From: DATARH01 sp035604035
GTDB taxonomy: Bacteria > Pseudomonadota > Alphaproteobacteria > ATCC43930 > CGMCC-115725
NCBI GenBank assembly: GCA_035604035.1
Contig: DATNJF010000016.1
Coordinates: 1 to 6,365 of the forward strand
Direction of reading: 5' to 3'
DNA length: 6,365 nt
Shown: positions 1 to 5,394 of the stretch, piece by piece
Numbering within the stretch: the first letter of the stretch is position 1
How the letters are laid out: each line of letters opens with the position of its first letter
The notes under the pieces: generated by a model
What the model saw: the letters and a program-made list of their open reading frames with translations, nothing else
Told to the model about the DNA's origin: nothing
Database searches by the model: none
Translations under genes and position numbers: made by a program

Positions 1-512
1 GCGCATCGCCCACCGGACAATCCTTCGCTATCCGCAACTGCGACGCGTTGTTCTCGAACATCTCGAACGGCATCTCCTTCGAGGAGACCGCGCAGCACGT
101 GAAGAACGTCAAGACGCTCGCGCGGCAGAGCGGAAGAGAAATCGACGTCTACACGGTGGGCGTCGTCACCTGCCGTCCGACGGCCCGAGAAGCCGAGGAA
201 TATTATCATCACTGCATTGTCGACAACGCCGACTGGCGGGCGGTCGACAACATCCTGGCGATGCGGAACGTCACTCCGCAAACGCATTCGCCGGAGGAGT
301 TTCAGCGACTGCGGAACCACCAGGCGAATGGAATGGGCGGGCTACCGCTGACCGGCGATCCCGACACGGTGACGTTACAGATGGCTCAACTCGCCAGGGC
401 CGGGCTTACCGGGATCGCAGTTTCGTTCGTCAACTATCTGGATGAGCTACCCTATTTTTGCAGCGAAGTATTGCCGCGCTTGGCGCGGCTGGGGTTGCGT
501 GACAACGCTTGA
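1..512 (+). CDS. LLM-class flavin-dependent monooxygenase, 3' part (5' truncated by window edge)
   Basis: This is the C-terminal part of a luciferase-like (bacterial luciferase/SsuD/RutA superfamily) FMN-dependent oxidoreductase. The reading frame is open from base 3 and gives 169 residues before the TGA at 510-512. The true start lies upstream of the window; an in-frame TTG at 48 is internal. The first visible residues, ASPTGQSFAIRNCDALF, match the 'S-P-x-G-x-x-F-A-x-x-x-x-D' segment that follows the central barrel strands in this family. The tail has the usual late-barrel pattern: GDPDTV, then AGLTGIAVSFVNY, then EVLPRL near the end. Such enzymes use reduced flavin from a partner reductase to oxygenate small organic or sulfur compounds. 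The substrate cannot be read from this fragment. It converges on the CBS gene and does not belong to the operon to the right. The family call is firm; the specific function is unknown. Confidence 0.85.
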   Translation, partial: ASPTGQSFAIRNCDALFSNISNGISFEETAQHVKNVKTLARQSGREIDVYTVGVVTCRPTAREAEEYYHHCIVDNADWRAVDNILAMRNVTPQTHSPEEFQRLRNHQANGMGGLPLTGDPDTVTLQMAQLARAGLTGIAVSFVNYLDELPYFCSEVLPRLARLGLRDNA

Positions 513-627
513 GCCAGCATATCGCGGTGCCCGCAGTGATGATGAGAACTGCTGAAGTGTTGGCAATTCCGCCACAGCGCGCCAGTCCGAGGGTCGCGAG
601 GCAGCATATCCGCCGATGGTGCGTTGA

Positions 628-1047
628 TCAGGCAATCCGTTCCCAGAGCCCAGTTTCCTCGTCGAGGCGGTCCTGCTCGATTCCACGGAAATCTCCATGA
701 GAGACAATCCCAACCAACTCTCCCTCGTGCACGATGGGGAGGTGGCGGCACCGAGCGTCCTGCATCAGCCGCAGCGCCTCGATGGCATTATGGTGCGGCG
801 TCAATGTGTGAGGATTGTGCGTCATTACCTCGGCAAGTGTGGTGACGGCCGGGTCTTTCCCTTCTGCCAGGACGCGATCTACGGCATCGCGGCCGGTGAA
901 AATGCCGACAAGCCGGGTGTTGTCGTCTGTCACGAGGGTCGCGCCGACACGGCGTTCCCGCATATGCCGCGCGGCTTCCATAACAGTCGCGCTCGGCGGC
1001 AATGCTAGCGGGCGCTGATTGCGGACCAGGTCGGACATTTTGCGCAT
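628..1047 (-). CDS. Two-CBS-domain protein
   Basis: This is a stand-alone 139-residue protein made almost entirely of a CBS-domain pair (Bateman module), which typically binds adenine nucleotides and senses energy or redox state. CBS1 spans about residues 8-62 and ends in GIFTGRD (48-54). CBS2 spans about 72-125 and ends in GIVSHGDF (113-120). Both endings carry the glycine-hydrophobic-Thr/Ser-x-x-Asp pattern that contacts ribose in nucleotide-binding CBS pairs. An 'EVMT' segment opens CBS2. No membrane segment, signal peptide or fused effector domain is seen, so it probably acts in the cytoplasm on a partner protein. The ATG at 1047 is preferred because GAGAGG lies 5 nt upstream; the ATG three codons later would sit too far from it. 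The gene follows the DUF2934 gene after a 105-bp gap containing palindromes. Its physiological target is unknown. Confidence 0.9.
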   Translation of the reverse strand: MRKMSDLVRNQRPLALPPSATVMEAARHMRERRVGATLVTDDNTRLVGIFTGRDAVDRVLAEGKDPAVTTLAEVMTHNPHTLTPHHNAIEALRLMQDARCRHLPIVHEGELVGIVSHGDFRGIEQDRLDEETGLWERIA

Positions 1048-1052
1048 GACCG

Positions 1053-1058
1053 CCTCTC
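1053..1058 (-). promoter_or_regulatory. Ribosome binding site of the CBS gene
   Basis: Minus-strand GAGAGG lies 5 nt before the ATG at 1047. It favours this start over the in-frame ATG at 1038. Confidence 0.6.
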
Positions 1059-1070
1059 ATCCTTCTGAAA

Positions 1071-1086
1071 CCGAATTAAAATTCGG
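1071..1086. repeat. Perfect 16-bp inverted repeat upstream of the CBS gene
   Basis: CCGAATT and AATTCGG flank a 2-bp AA centre. It lies 24 bp upstream of the CBS start codon, just above its ribosome binding site. With no spacer long enough for a hairpin loop, it looks more like a dimeric regulator's operator than a terminator. It is A/T-rich in a G/C-rich setting, which makes it stand out. It does not match the FNR/FixK pattern seen further upstream. No regulator can be named. Confidence 0.45.
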
Positions 1087-1090
1087 AATG

Positions 1091-1100
1091 AGCAATTGCT
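1091..1100. repeat. Perfect 10-bp palindrome AGCAATTGCT
   Basis: This self-complementary decamer lies 4 bp beyond the 16-bp palindrome in the DUF2934-CBS gap. A 10-bp palindrome alone can arise by chance, but its proximity to the other suggests a regulatory element for the CBS gene. Confidence 0.3.
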
Positions 1101-1103
1101 ACG

Positions 1104-1120
1104 GCCTCCCCTGGGGCGGC
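1104..1120. terminator. GC-rich stem-loop between the DUF2934 and CBS genes
   Basis: GCC and GGC arms enclose CCCC/GGGG with one mismatched pair. The result is a short GC-rich hairpin 33 bp past the DUF2934 stop codon. No T-run follows it on the minus strand, so it is a poor intrinsic terminator. It could be an attenuating or mRNA-stabilising hairpin between two co-transcribed genes. Confidence 0.2.
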
Positions 1121-1152
1121 ACGAACGGACGCGGCTTGGCCAGGCGGTGTAA

Positions 1153-1329
1153 CTAGACGACGCCCTCGGCCTCGAGTTTGAGCTCTTCGCTGAGTTCCTG
1201 CTCGTCAGCGGCGATTTCGGCTTCAGCCTGGAGCCAGTGCTCAACCGACTTACCCTCGGGCCGACCCGTTTGCTCCCAGATCTGATAGGCGCGTTCCTGG
1301 ATACGCCGTTTGTGCCGGAAGTTGGTCAT
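1153..1329 (-). CDS. DUF2934 domain protein
   Basis: This is a small 58-residue cytoplasmic protein. Residues 8-38 carry the DUF2934 signature: R-I-x-x-R-A-Y-x-I-W-E, then GRPEGK, then EHWLQAEAEI. The remaining C-terminal tail is acidic (ADEQELSEEL). The domain's biochemical role is unknown; such genes often sit near small stress proteins, and here one precedes a CBS gene on the same strand. The ATG at 1329 is chosen because a strong AGGAGGG lies 4 nt upstream and the domain begins almost at once. In-frame ATGs at 1464 and 1485 would add 45 or 52 residues with no recognisable domain. Those codons do have G/C-biased third positions, and weaker purine-rich sites precede both ATGs, so a longer form is not excluded. 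Confidence 0.8.
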   Translation of the reverse strand: MTNFRHKRRIQERAYQIWEQTGRPEGKSVEHWLQAEAEIAADEQELSEELKLEAEGVV

Positions 1330-1333
1330 TTTA

Positions 1334-1340
1334 CCCTCCT
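1334..1340 (-). promoter_or_regulatory. Strong ribosome binding site of the DUF2934 gene
   Basis: Minus-strand AGGAGGG lies 4 nt before the ATG at 1329. It is the best Shine-Dalgarno match in the window and decides the start between three in-frame ATGs. Confidence 0.7.
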
Positions 1341-1537
1341 CGATCGTGGCTTCTTTCGCGTGAAGACTGGCGACGAGACAATCGGCCCGCCGGTGCTTGC
1401 CGGCATCCCGTCGGGTCTTCGTCGCGGCGATCGGGTTGGCTTTGGCGGACAAGCTGACGGGCATCGCGAACCTCTGCGCCGACATCGGCTCCTAGTTTGT
1501 ATCTGCAGCATCAGGTCACCAGCTCAGGCGGCTCGCA

Positions 1538-1551
1538 TTGATCTTGATCAA
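1538..1551. promoter_or_regulatory. FNR/FixK-type box, perfect consensus
   Basis: The 14-mer TTGATCTTGATCAA matches the established FNR/Anr/FixK consensus TTGAT-N4-ATCAA exactly and is a complete palindrome about its TT centre. It lies about 99 bp upstream of the ligase start codon and 209 bp upstream of the DUF2934 start codon, so it could serve either direction. Regulators of this family activate transcription at low oxygen, or in response to a FixL-type cascade. Binding is inferred from the motif only. Confidence 0.7.
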
Positions 1552-1570
1552 CGTCAGACGCGGGGATCGA

Positions 1571-1584
1571 TTGAGCTGGATCAA
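1571..1584. promoter_or_regulatory. Second FNR/FixK-type box, one mismatch
   Basis: TTGAGCTGGATCAA differs from TTGAT-N4-ATCAA at one position and keeps the core TTG-N8-CAA. Its centre is 33 bp from the centre of the first box, about three helical turns, so two bound dimers would sit on the same face of the DNA. If used at the classical -41.5 position for the rightward operon, transcription would begin near 1619, before the TTG start at 1650. No good -10 hexamer is visible there (AGATTT at 1608-1613 is the nearest). Confidence 0.55.
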
Positions 1585-1649
1585 GGCGGGCGGCCATCAC
1601 CTGCGCCAGATTTCGTTCAACCGTACTGCTGTTCAACCCGAGAGTTGAC

Positions 1650-3410
1650 TTGGCGCATCCCCTCATAAGCAAGAACTCCGCTCAGTTTTCGCGGTGTCCC
1701 AATCTGGTGGACTACGGAGCCGCGCGAGCCGCCTTCGACTGGAGCGACGCACGAAAACTCCTCGACGGCCTGCCCGATAGCGGAGGGCTGAACATCGCGT
1801 ACGAGGCGGTCGACCGCCATGCGCGGGGAGTGCGGGCCGACCGGGTGGCGCTGCGCTGGATCGGCAAGTCGGGAACCCGGAGCGAACTGACCTATCGTAA
1901 CCTCGCCGGGGCCACCAATCGCTTCGCCAATGTCCTGGCGAGCCTCGGCATAGCGCAAGGCGACCGGGTGTTCATTCTGCTCGGACGCGTTCCGGAGCTT
2001 TACGTCGCGGTGCTCGGGGCGCTGAAGGCGAAATGCGTTGTCTCGCCGCTGTTCTCCGCGTTCGGTCCCGAACCGATCGCCACTCGCGTGGAGATCGGTG
2101 AAGGACGAGTGTTGGTGACCACCGAGGCACTCTACCGCCGCAAGATCGAGGCCTCGCGCGCGCGGCTGCGAAACCTTGCACACGTAATCCTGGTCGACGA
2201 CGGCGCTCCGGTGCCCGGTACCCTGCGCTGGTCCGAGCTGATGGCTGCCGCCAGCGACGCGTTCGTCATTCCCCCAACATCGCCCGAAGATATGGCGCTG
2301 CTCCATTTCACCAGCGGCACCACCGGACGGCCCAAGGGCGCCATCCACGTCCACGAGGCGGTCGTCACCCATCACGTCACCGGCCTTTATGCCCTCGATT
2401 TGCACGACGACGACATCTTCTGGTGCACCGCCGACCCGGGCTGGGTCACCGGCACGAGCTACGGGATCATTGCGCCGCTGACGCACGGGGTTACCAATCT
2501 CGTGGTCGAGGCCGAATTCGATGCTCAGACCTGGTACGGCATTCTCGCATCCGAGCGGGTCAGCGTGTGGTACACGGCGCCGACGGCGATCCGCATGATG
2601 ATGAAGCTCGGCGTCGATGCGGTACGCGACTACGACCTTGGCGCGCTGCGCTTCATGGCGAGCGTCGGCGAGCCGCTCAATCCGGAAGCGGTGGTTTGGG
2701 GTGTCGAAGCCTTTGGGCAGCCCTTCCATGACAATTGGTGGCAGACCGAGACGGGCGGCATCATGGTCGCCAACTTTCTGGCTCTTCCCGTGAAGCCGGG
2801 GTCGATGGGACTGCCCTTGCCCGGCATCGAGGCCGCGATCGTGCAGCGCACACCCGAAGGTAGTGTCGCGGTTGTCGACCAGCCGATGGTCGAGGGCGAG
2901 CTCGCCTTGAAGGCCGGGTGGCCGTCGATGATGCGCGGCTACCTGCACGAGGAAGAGCGCTATCGTAAATGCTTCATCGGTCCCTGGTACCTGACCGGCG
3001 ATTTGGCCAAGCGCGACGAGGATGGTTATTTCTGGTTCGTCGGCCGCGCCGACGACGTGATCAAATCGTCCGGCCATTTGATTGGGCCGTTCGAGGTCGA
3101 AAGCGCGCTGATGGAACACCCGGCAGTGGCTGAGGCGGGCGTCATCGGCAAACCCGACCCGATGGCGGGAGAGGTCGTCAAGGCTTTCGTCGCGCTGAAG
3201 CCGGGCTATGCCGCGTCGGAAGAACTCCGCCGCGAGCTTCTCGGGCATGCGCGCCGCCGGCTTGGCGCCGCGGTGGCGCCAAAGGAGATCGACTTCCGCG
3301 CCAACCTGCCCAAGACCCGCAGCGGCAAGATCATGCGGCGGCTATTGAAGGCGCGCGAGCTGGGCCTTCCCGAGGGGGACATCTCCAGCTTGGAAAGTGA
3401 TGAGCAATGA
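1650..3410 (+). CDS. acsA: Acetate-CoA ligase (AMP-forming acetyl-CoA synthetase)
   Basis: This ANL-superfamily adenylating enzyme of 586 residues makes acetyl-CoA from acetate, ATP and CoA through acetyl-AMP. It resembles the shorter Bacillus AcsA type. Visible motifs are the P-loop TSGTTGRPKG (221-230), CTADPGWVTG (259-268), SVGEPLNPE (338-346), WWQTETGG (363-370), YLTGD with Asp451, hinge region GRADD (465-469), and PKTRSGK with catalytic Lys560. The second Trp of WWQTETGG corresponds to the residue that limits Acs pockets to acetate. Lys560 lies in the motif targeted by Pat-type acetylation in known Acs proteins, so similar control is plausible. The TTG start at 1650 leaves 17 residues before the conserved NLVDY, as in Bacillus AcsA; its ribosome site is weak. 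One oddity is Leu477 in SGHLIGP, where most relatives have Arg. The gene is first in the operon and its stop overlaps the E1 alpha start by 4 bases. Propionate or another short acid is a possible substrate. Confidence 0.9.
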   Translation: MAHPLISKNSAQFSRCPNLVDYGAARAAFDWSDARKLLDGLPDSGGLNIAYEAVDRHARGVRADRVALRWIGKSGTRSELTYRNLAGATNRFANVLASLGIAQGDRVFILLGRVPELYVAVLGALKAKCVVSPLFSAFGPEPIATRVEIGEGRVLVTTEALYRRKIEASRARLRNLAHVILVDDGAPVPGTLRWSELMAAASDAFVIPPTSPEDMALLHFTSGTTGRPKGAIHVHEAVVTHHVTGLYALDLHDDDIFWCTADPGWVTGTSYGIIAPLTHGVTNLVVEAEFDAQTWYGILASERVSVWYTAPTAIRMMMKLGVDAVRDYDLGALRFMASVGEPLNPEAVVWGVEAFGQPFHDNWWQTETGGIMVANFLALPVKPGSMGLPLPGIEAAIVQRTPEGSVAVVDQPMVEGELALKAGWPSMMRGYLHEEERYRKCFIGPWYLTGDLAKRDEDGYFWFVGRADDVIKSSGHLIGPFEVESALMEHPAVAEAGVIGKPDPMAGEVVKAFVALKPGYAASEELRRELLGHARRRLGAAVAPKEIDFRANLPKTRSGKIMRRLLKARELGLPEGDISSLESDEQ

Positions 3411-4393
3411 GCGCTAGGGTTCACCTCGACCACGACCATGTGCGGCATCTGCTGCGGCAGATGATCCGCATTCGCCATTTCGAGTCGAAATGCGTCGAAC
3501 TGTACCAGGCGCAGAAGATACTCGGCTTTCTACACCTTTATGACGGTGAGGAGGCGGTCTCGGTTGGGGTCATGGAGGCGCTCAGACCGGAGGATGCGAT
3601 CGTCGCTACCTATCGCGAGCACGGGCAGGCCATCGCCCGTGGCATCGCCATGGATGTGCTGATGGCCGAGATGCTGGGCAAGCAAGAAGGATGCTGTCGC
3701 GGGCGCGGTGGCTCGATGCACATCTTCGATCGCAAGACCCGATTTTATGGCGGCAACGCGATCGTCGGCGGCGGGCTGCCGCTCTCCGTCGGCGTCGCCC
3801 TCGGCGACAAGATGCAAGGCCGGCCCGCGGTCACAGCCTGCTTCTTCGGCGATGGCGCGGTCGATGAAGGCGAATTCCACGAAAGTATGAACCTCGCGGC
3901 GGTGTGGCGCCTGCCGGTGCTGTTTGTCTGTGAGAACAATCTTTACGCGATGGGCATGGCGTTGGAACGCGCCGAGGCGCAAACCGATATTGTTTCCAAG
4001 GCTGCCGGCTACCGGATGCCGGGCGTCGCGGTCGACGGGATGGATGTGGTGGCGGTCGAGGGCGCCGCGCGGAACGCCGTCGAGCAAATTCGAGCCGGCG
4101 GCGGGCCGCAATTCCTCGAATGCCGCACCTATCGGTTTCGCGCGCATTCGATGTTCGACGCGCAGCAGTACCGCAGCAAGGAAGAGATCGAAACTTGGCG
4201 TAAGAAGGGGCCGATCGTTCGCTTCCAGGGGTGGCTCGTGACCAATGGTCTTATTCGTGAAGACGAGGTGCACCGCATCGAGGCCGAGGCGGAGGCCGAG
4301 ATCAAGGAGGCCGTCGCGTTCGCCGAAGCGGGAACGCTGGAACCGGTCGAGGAGCTGGAGAGGTTTGTGACCATGGACGCGGTGCCGGCATGA
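3407..4393 (+). CDS. pdhA: 2-oxoacid dehydrogenase E1 component, alpha subunit (pyruvate dehydrogenase-like)
   Basis: This 328-residue thiamine-diphosphate subunit forms an alpha2-beta2 E1 with the next gene product. It decarboxylates the 2-oxoacid and passes the acyl group to lipoyl-E2. The ThDP/Mg motif starts at GDG (148-150) and ends at ENN (176-178). His72 in YREHG and His247 in AHSM are the expected active-site-region histidines. RFYGGNAIVGGGLPL (112-126) and NLYAMGMALERA (178-189) resemble pyruvate dehydrogenase E1 alpha more than acetoin dehydrogenase AcoA, which usually lacks the YAMG/ERA stretch. The length suits the bacterial alpha/beta type, and no targeting or membrane segment is present. 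The ATG lies inside the ligase stop (ATGA overlap, 3407-3410), which suggests translational coupling. The E1 alpha call is firm; pyruvate as substrate is likely but not proved. Confidence 0.9.
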   Translation: MSARVHLDHDHVRHLLRQMIRIRHFESKCVELYQAQKILGFLHLYDGEEAVSVGVMEALRPEDAIVATYREHGQAIARGIAMDVLMAEMLGKQEGCCRGRGGSMHIFDRKTRFYGGNAIVGGGLPLSVGVALGDKMQGRPAVTACFFGDGAVDEGEFHESMNLAAVWRLPVLFVCENNLYAMGMALERAEAQTDIVSKAAGYRMPGVAVDGMDVVAVEGAARNAVEQIRAGGGPQFLECRTYRFRAHSMFDAQQYRSKEEIETWRKKGPIVRFQGWLVTNGLIREDEVHRIEAEAEAEIKEAVAFAEAGTLEPVEELERFVTMDAVPA

Positions 4394-5394
4394 GCGCCTC
4401 GGTCAACCCGACCCCCGGTCCCATCACCTATCGCGAAGCCTGCCGGCAGGGGCTCCGGGATGCGTTGCTGAACGATCCCAAGACGTTCCTGATGGGCGAG
4501 GATATCGGCCGCTACGGCGGGTGTTACGCCGTGACCAAGGGGCTGCTGGATGAGTTCGGCGAGGAACGCGTCCGCGATACCCCGCTCTCGGAGAGCGCCT
4601 ATGTCGGCGCCGGCATCGGCGCGGCGCTGACGGGAATGCGGCCGATCGTCGAGATCATGACGGTCAATTTCAGCCTCCTTGCGCTGGACCAGATCGTCAA
4701 CAACGCCGCCACCATCCCGCATATGTCGGGCGGCCAGTTCGCGGTGCCGCTGGTGATCCGGATCGCGACCGGCGGCGGAAGGCGGGTCGCGGCGCAGCAC
4801 TCGCACAGCCTCGAAGGCTGGTACGCCCACATCCCCGGCCTACGTATCCTGGCGCCGGCGGTATTGGAAGACGCTCGCTTCATGCTGGCGGCGGCGCTTG
4901 CTGACCCGAACCCGGTGCTAATCTTCGAGCACGTGATGCTCTACAATGTTGAGGGCGAACTAGACCCCGCCGTCATTGGCGTCGATATCGACCGCGCCAA
5001 GGTGCGACGCGAGGGCAGTGACGTGTCCGTGATCGCCTATGGCAATGGGCTGTTCAAGGCGCTCGCCGCGGCCGAAACGCTCGCGGCTGATGAGATCTCC
5101 TCAGAGGTAGTCGACCTCCGCGTGCTGCGGCCGCTCGATACGGCGACGATCCTCGCCTCGGTGGCGAAGACGCGGCGCTGTGTGATCGTTGATGAGGGAT
5201 GGAAGAGCGGGTCGCTCGCCGCCGAAATCGGCATGCGCATCGTTGAACAGGCGTTCTTCGATCTCGATGCGCCGCTTCGCCGCGTCTGCGGCCGGGAGGT
5301 GCCAATGCCCTATGCCGCGCATCTCGAAGATGCCGCGCTGCCCCAGGCGGCCGATATCGTTGCCGCTGCGCGGGGTCTGGTGCACCCGGCGTGA
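4390..5394 (+). CDS. pdhB: 2-oxoacid dehydrogenase E1 component, beta subunit (pyruvate dehydrogenase-like)
   Basis: This 334-residue transketolase-like beta subunit partners the preceding E1 alpha. The N-terminal pyrimidine-binding domain (about 12-185) shows MGEDIG (35-40) and DTPLSES (63-69). Glu68 aligns with the glutamate that activates the ThDP aminopyrimidine. FSLLALDQIVNNAA (94-107) and AAQHSHSLEGW (134-144) are typical of PDH/acetoin E1 beta. The C-terminal transketolase domain (about 200-330) has SVIAYGNG (213-220), VVDLRVLRPLD (240-250) and VIVDEGWKSGS (265-275), which are used for subunit assembly and E2 contact. No separate N-terminal lipoyl domain is present, unlike the alphaproteobacterial PdhB fused to a lipoyl domain; the lipoyl carrier is in the E2 gene. 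Both ends overlap neighbours by 4 bases (ATGA at 4390-4393, GTGA at 5391-5394), so the subunits are probably made in balanced amounts. Acetoin dehydrogenase beta is the main alternative. Confidence 0.9.
   Translation: MSASVNPTPGPITYREACRQGLRDALLNDPKTFLMGEDIGRYGGCYAVTKGLLDEFGEERVRDTPLSESAYVGAGIGAALTGMRPIVEIMTVNFSLLALDQIVNNAATIPHMSGGQFAVPLVIRIATGGGRRVAAQHSHSLEGWYAHIPGLRILAPAVLEDARFMLAAALADPNPVLIFEHVMLYNVEGELDPAVIGVDIDRAKVRREGSDVSVIAYGNGLFKALAAAETLAADEISSEVVDLRVLRPLDTATILASVAKTRRCVIVDEGWKSGSLAAEIGMRIVEQAFFDLDAPLRRVCGREVPMPYAAHLEDAALPQAADIVAAARGLVHPA

Larger units (their letters stand above)
1330..1649. promoter_or_regulatory. Divergent intergenic/regulatory region
   Basis: About 320 bp separate the minus-strand DUF2934 gene from the plus-strand ligase gene. 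The left part (1330-1485) is either the DUF2934 leader or coding sequence for an extended N-terminus. The middle holds the two FNR/FixK-type boxes. The right part (1585-1649) is the ligase leader, with an 8-bp direct repeat GTTCAACC at 1615-1622 and 1631-1638. No convincing -10 or -35 pair was found in either direction. On the minus strand TACAAA (1501-1496) is a possible -10, but its spacing from the boxes is not the classical one. Confidence 0.6.

Noticed and set aside
533..552. GCAGT/ACTGC inverted repeat between the converging monooxygenase and CBS genes
   Set aside because: A 5-bp stem with a 10-base loop and no T-run is too weak to call a terminator. No better terminator was found in 513-627.
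515..610. Direct repeat CAGCATATC at 515-523 and 602-610
   Set aside because: Nine bases repeated once, with no flanking structure or integrase gene, is compatible with chance and does not support an attachment site.
1496..1501. TACAAA on the minus strand as a -10 element for the DUF2934-CBS genes
   Set aside because: No -35 partner was found, and its distance from the FNR/FixK boxes does not fit the classical activator spacing. It is mentioned only as a possibility.
1326..1511. 61-codon Arg-rich minus-strand frame ending in an ATGA overlap with the DUF2934 start
   Set aside because: The overlap suggests coupling, but the Arg/Pro/Ser-rich content is typical of a wrong frame. The alternative frame through the same DNA has the better third-position bias.
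1617..3248. 543-codon open frame on the minus strand antisense to the ligase gene
   Set aside because: It lies opposite a clear acetate-CoA ligase with all family motifs. Its translation is rich in Arg, His, Asp and Gly without a recognisable domain, which is typical of antisense frames in high-GC genes.
3530..4830. Long minus-strand open frames (247 and 233 codons) antisense to E1 alpha and E1 beta
   Set aside because: They are shadows of strongly conserved plus-strand genes. No domain and no plausible ribosome site were seen.
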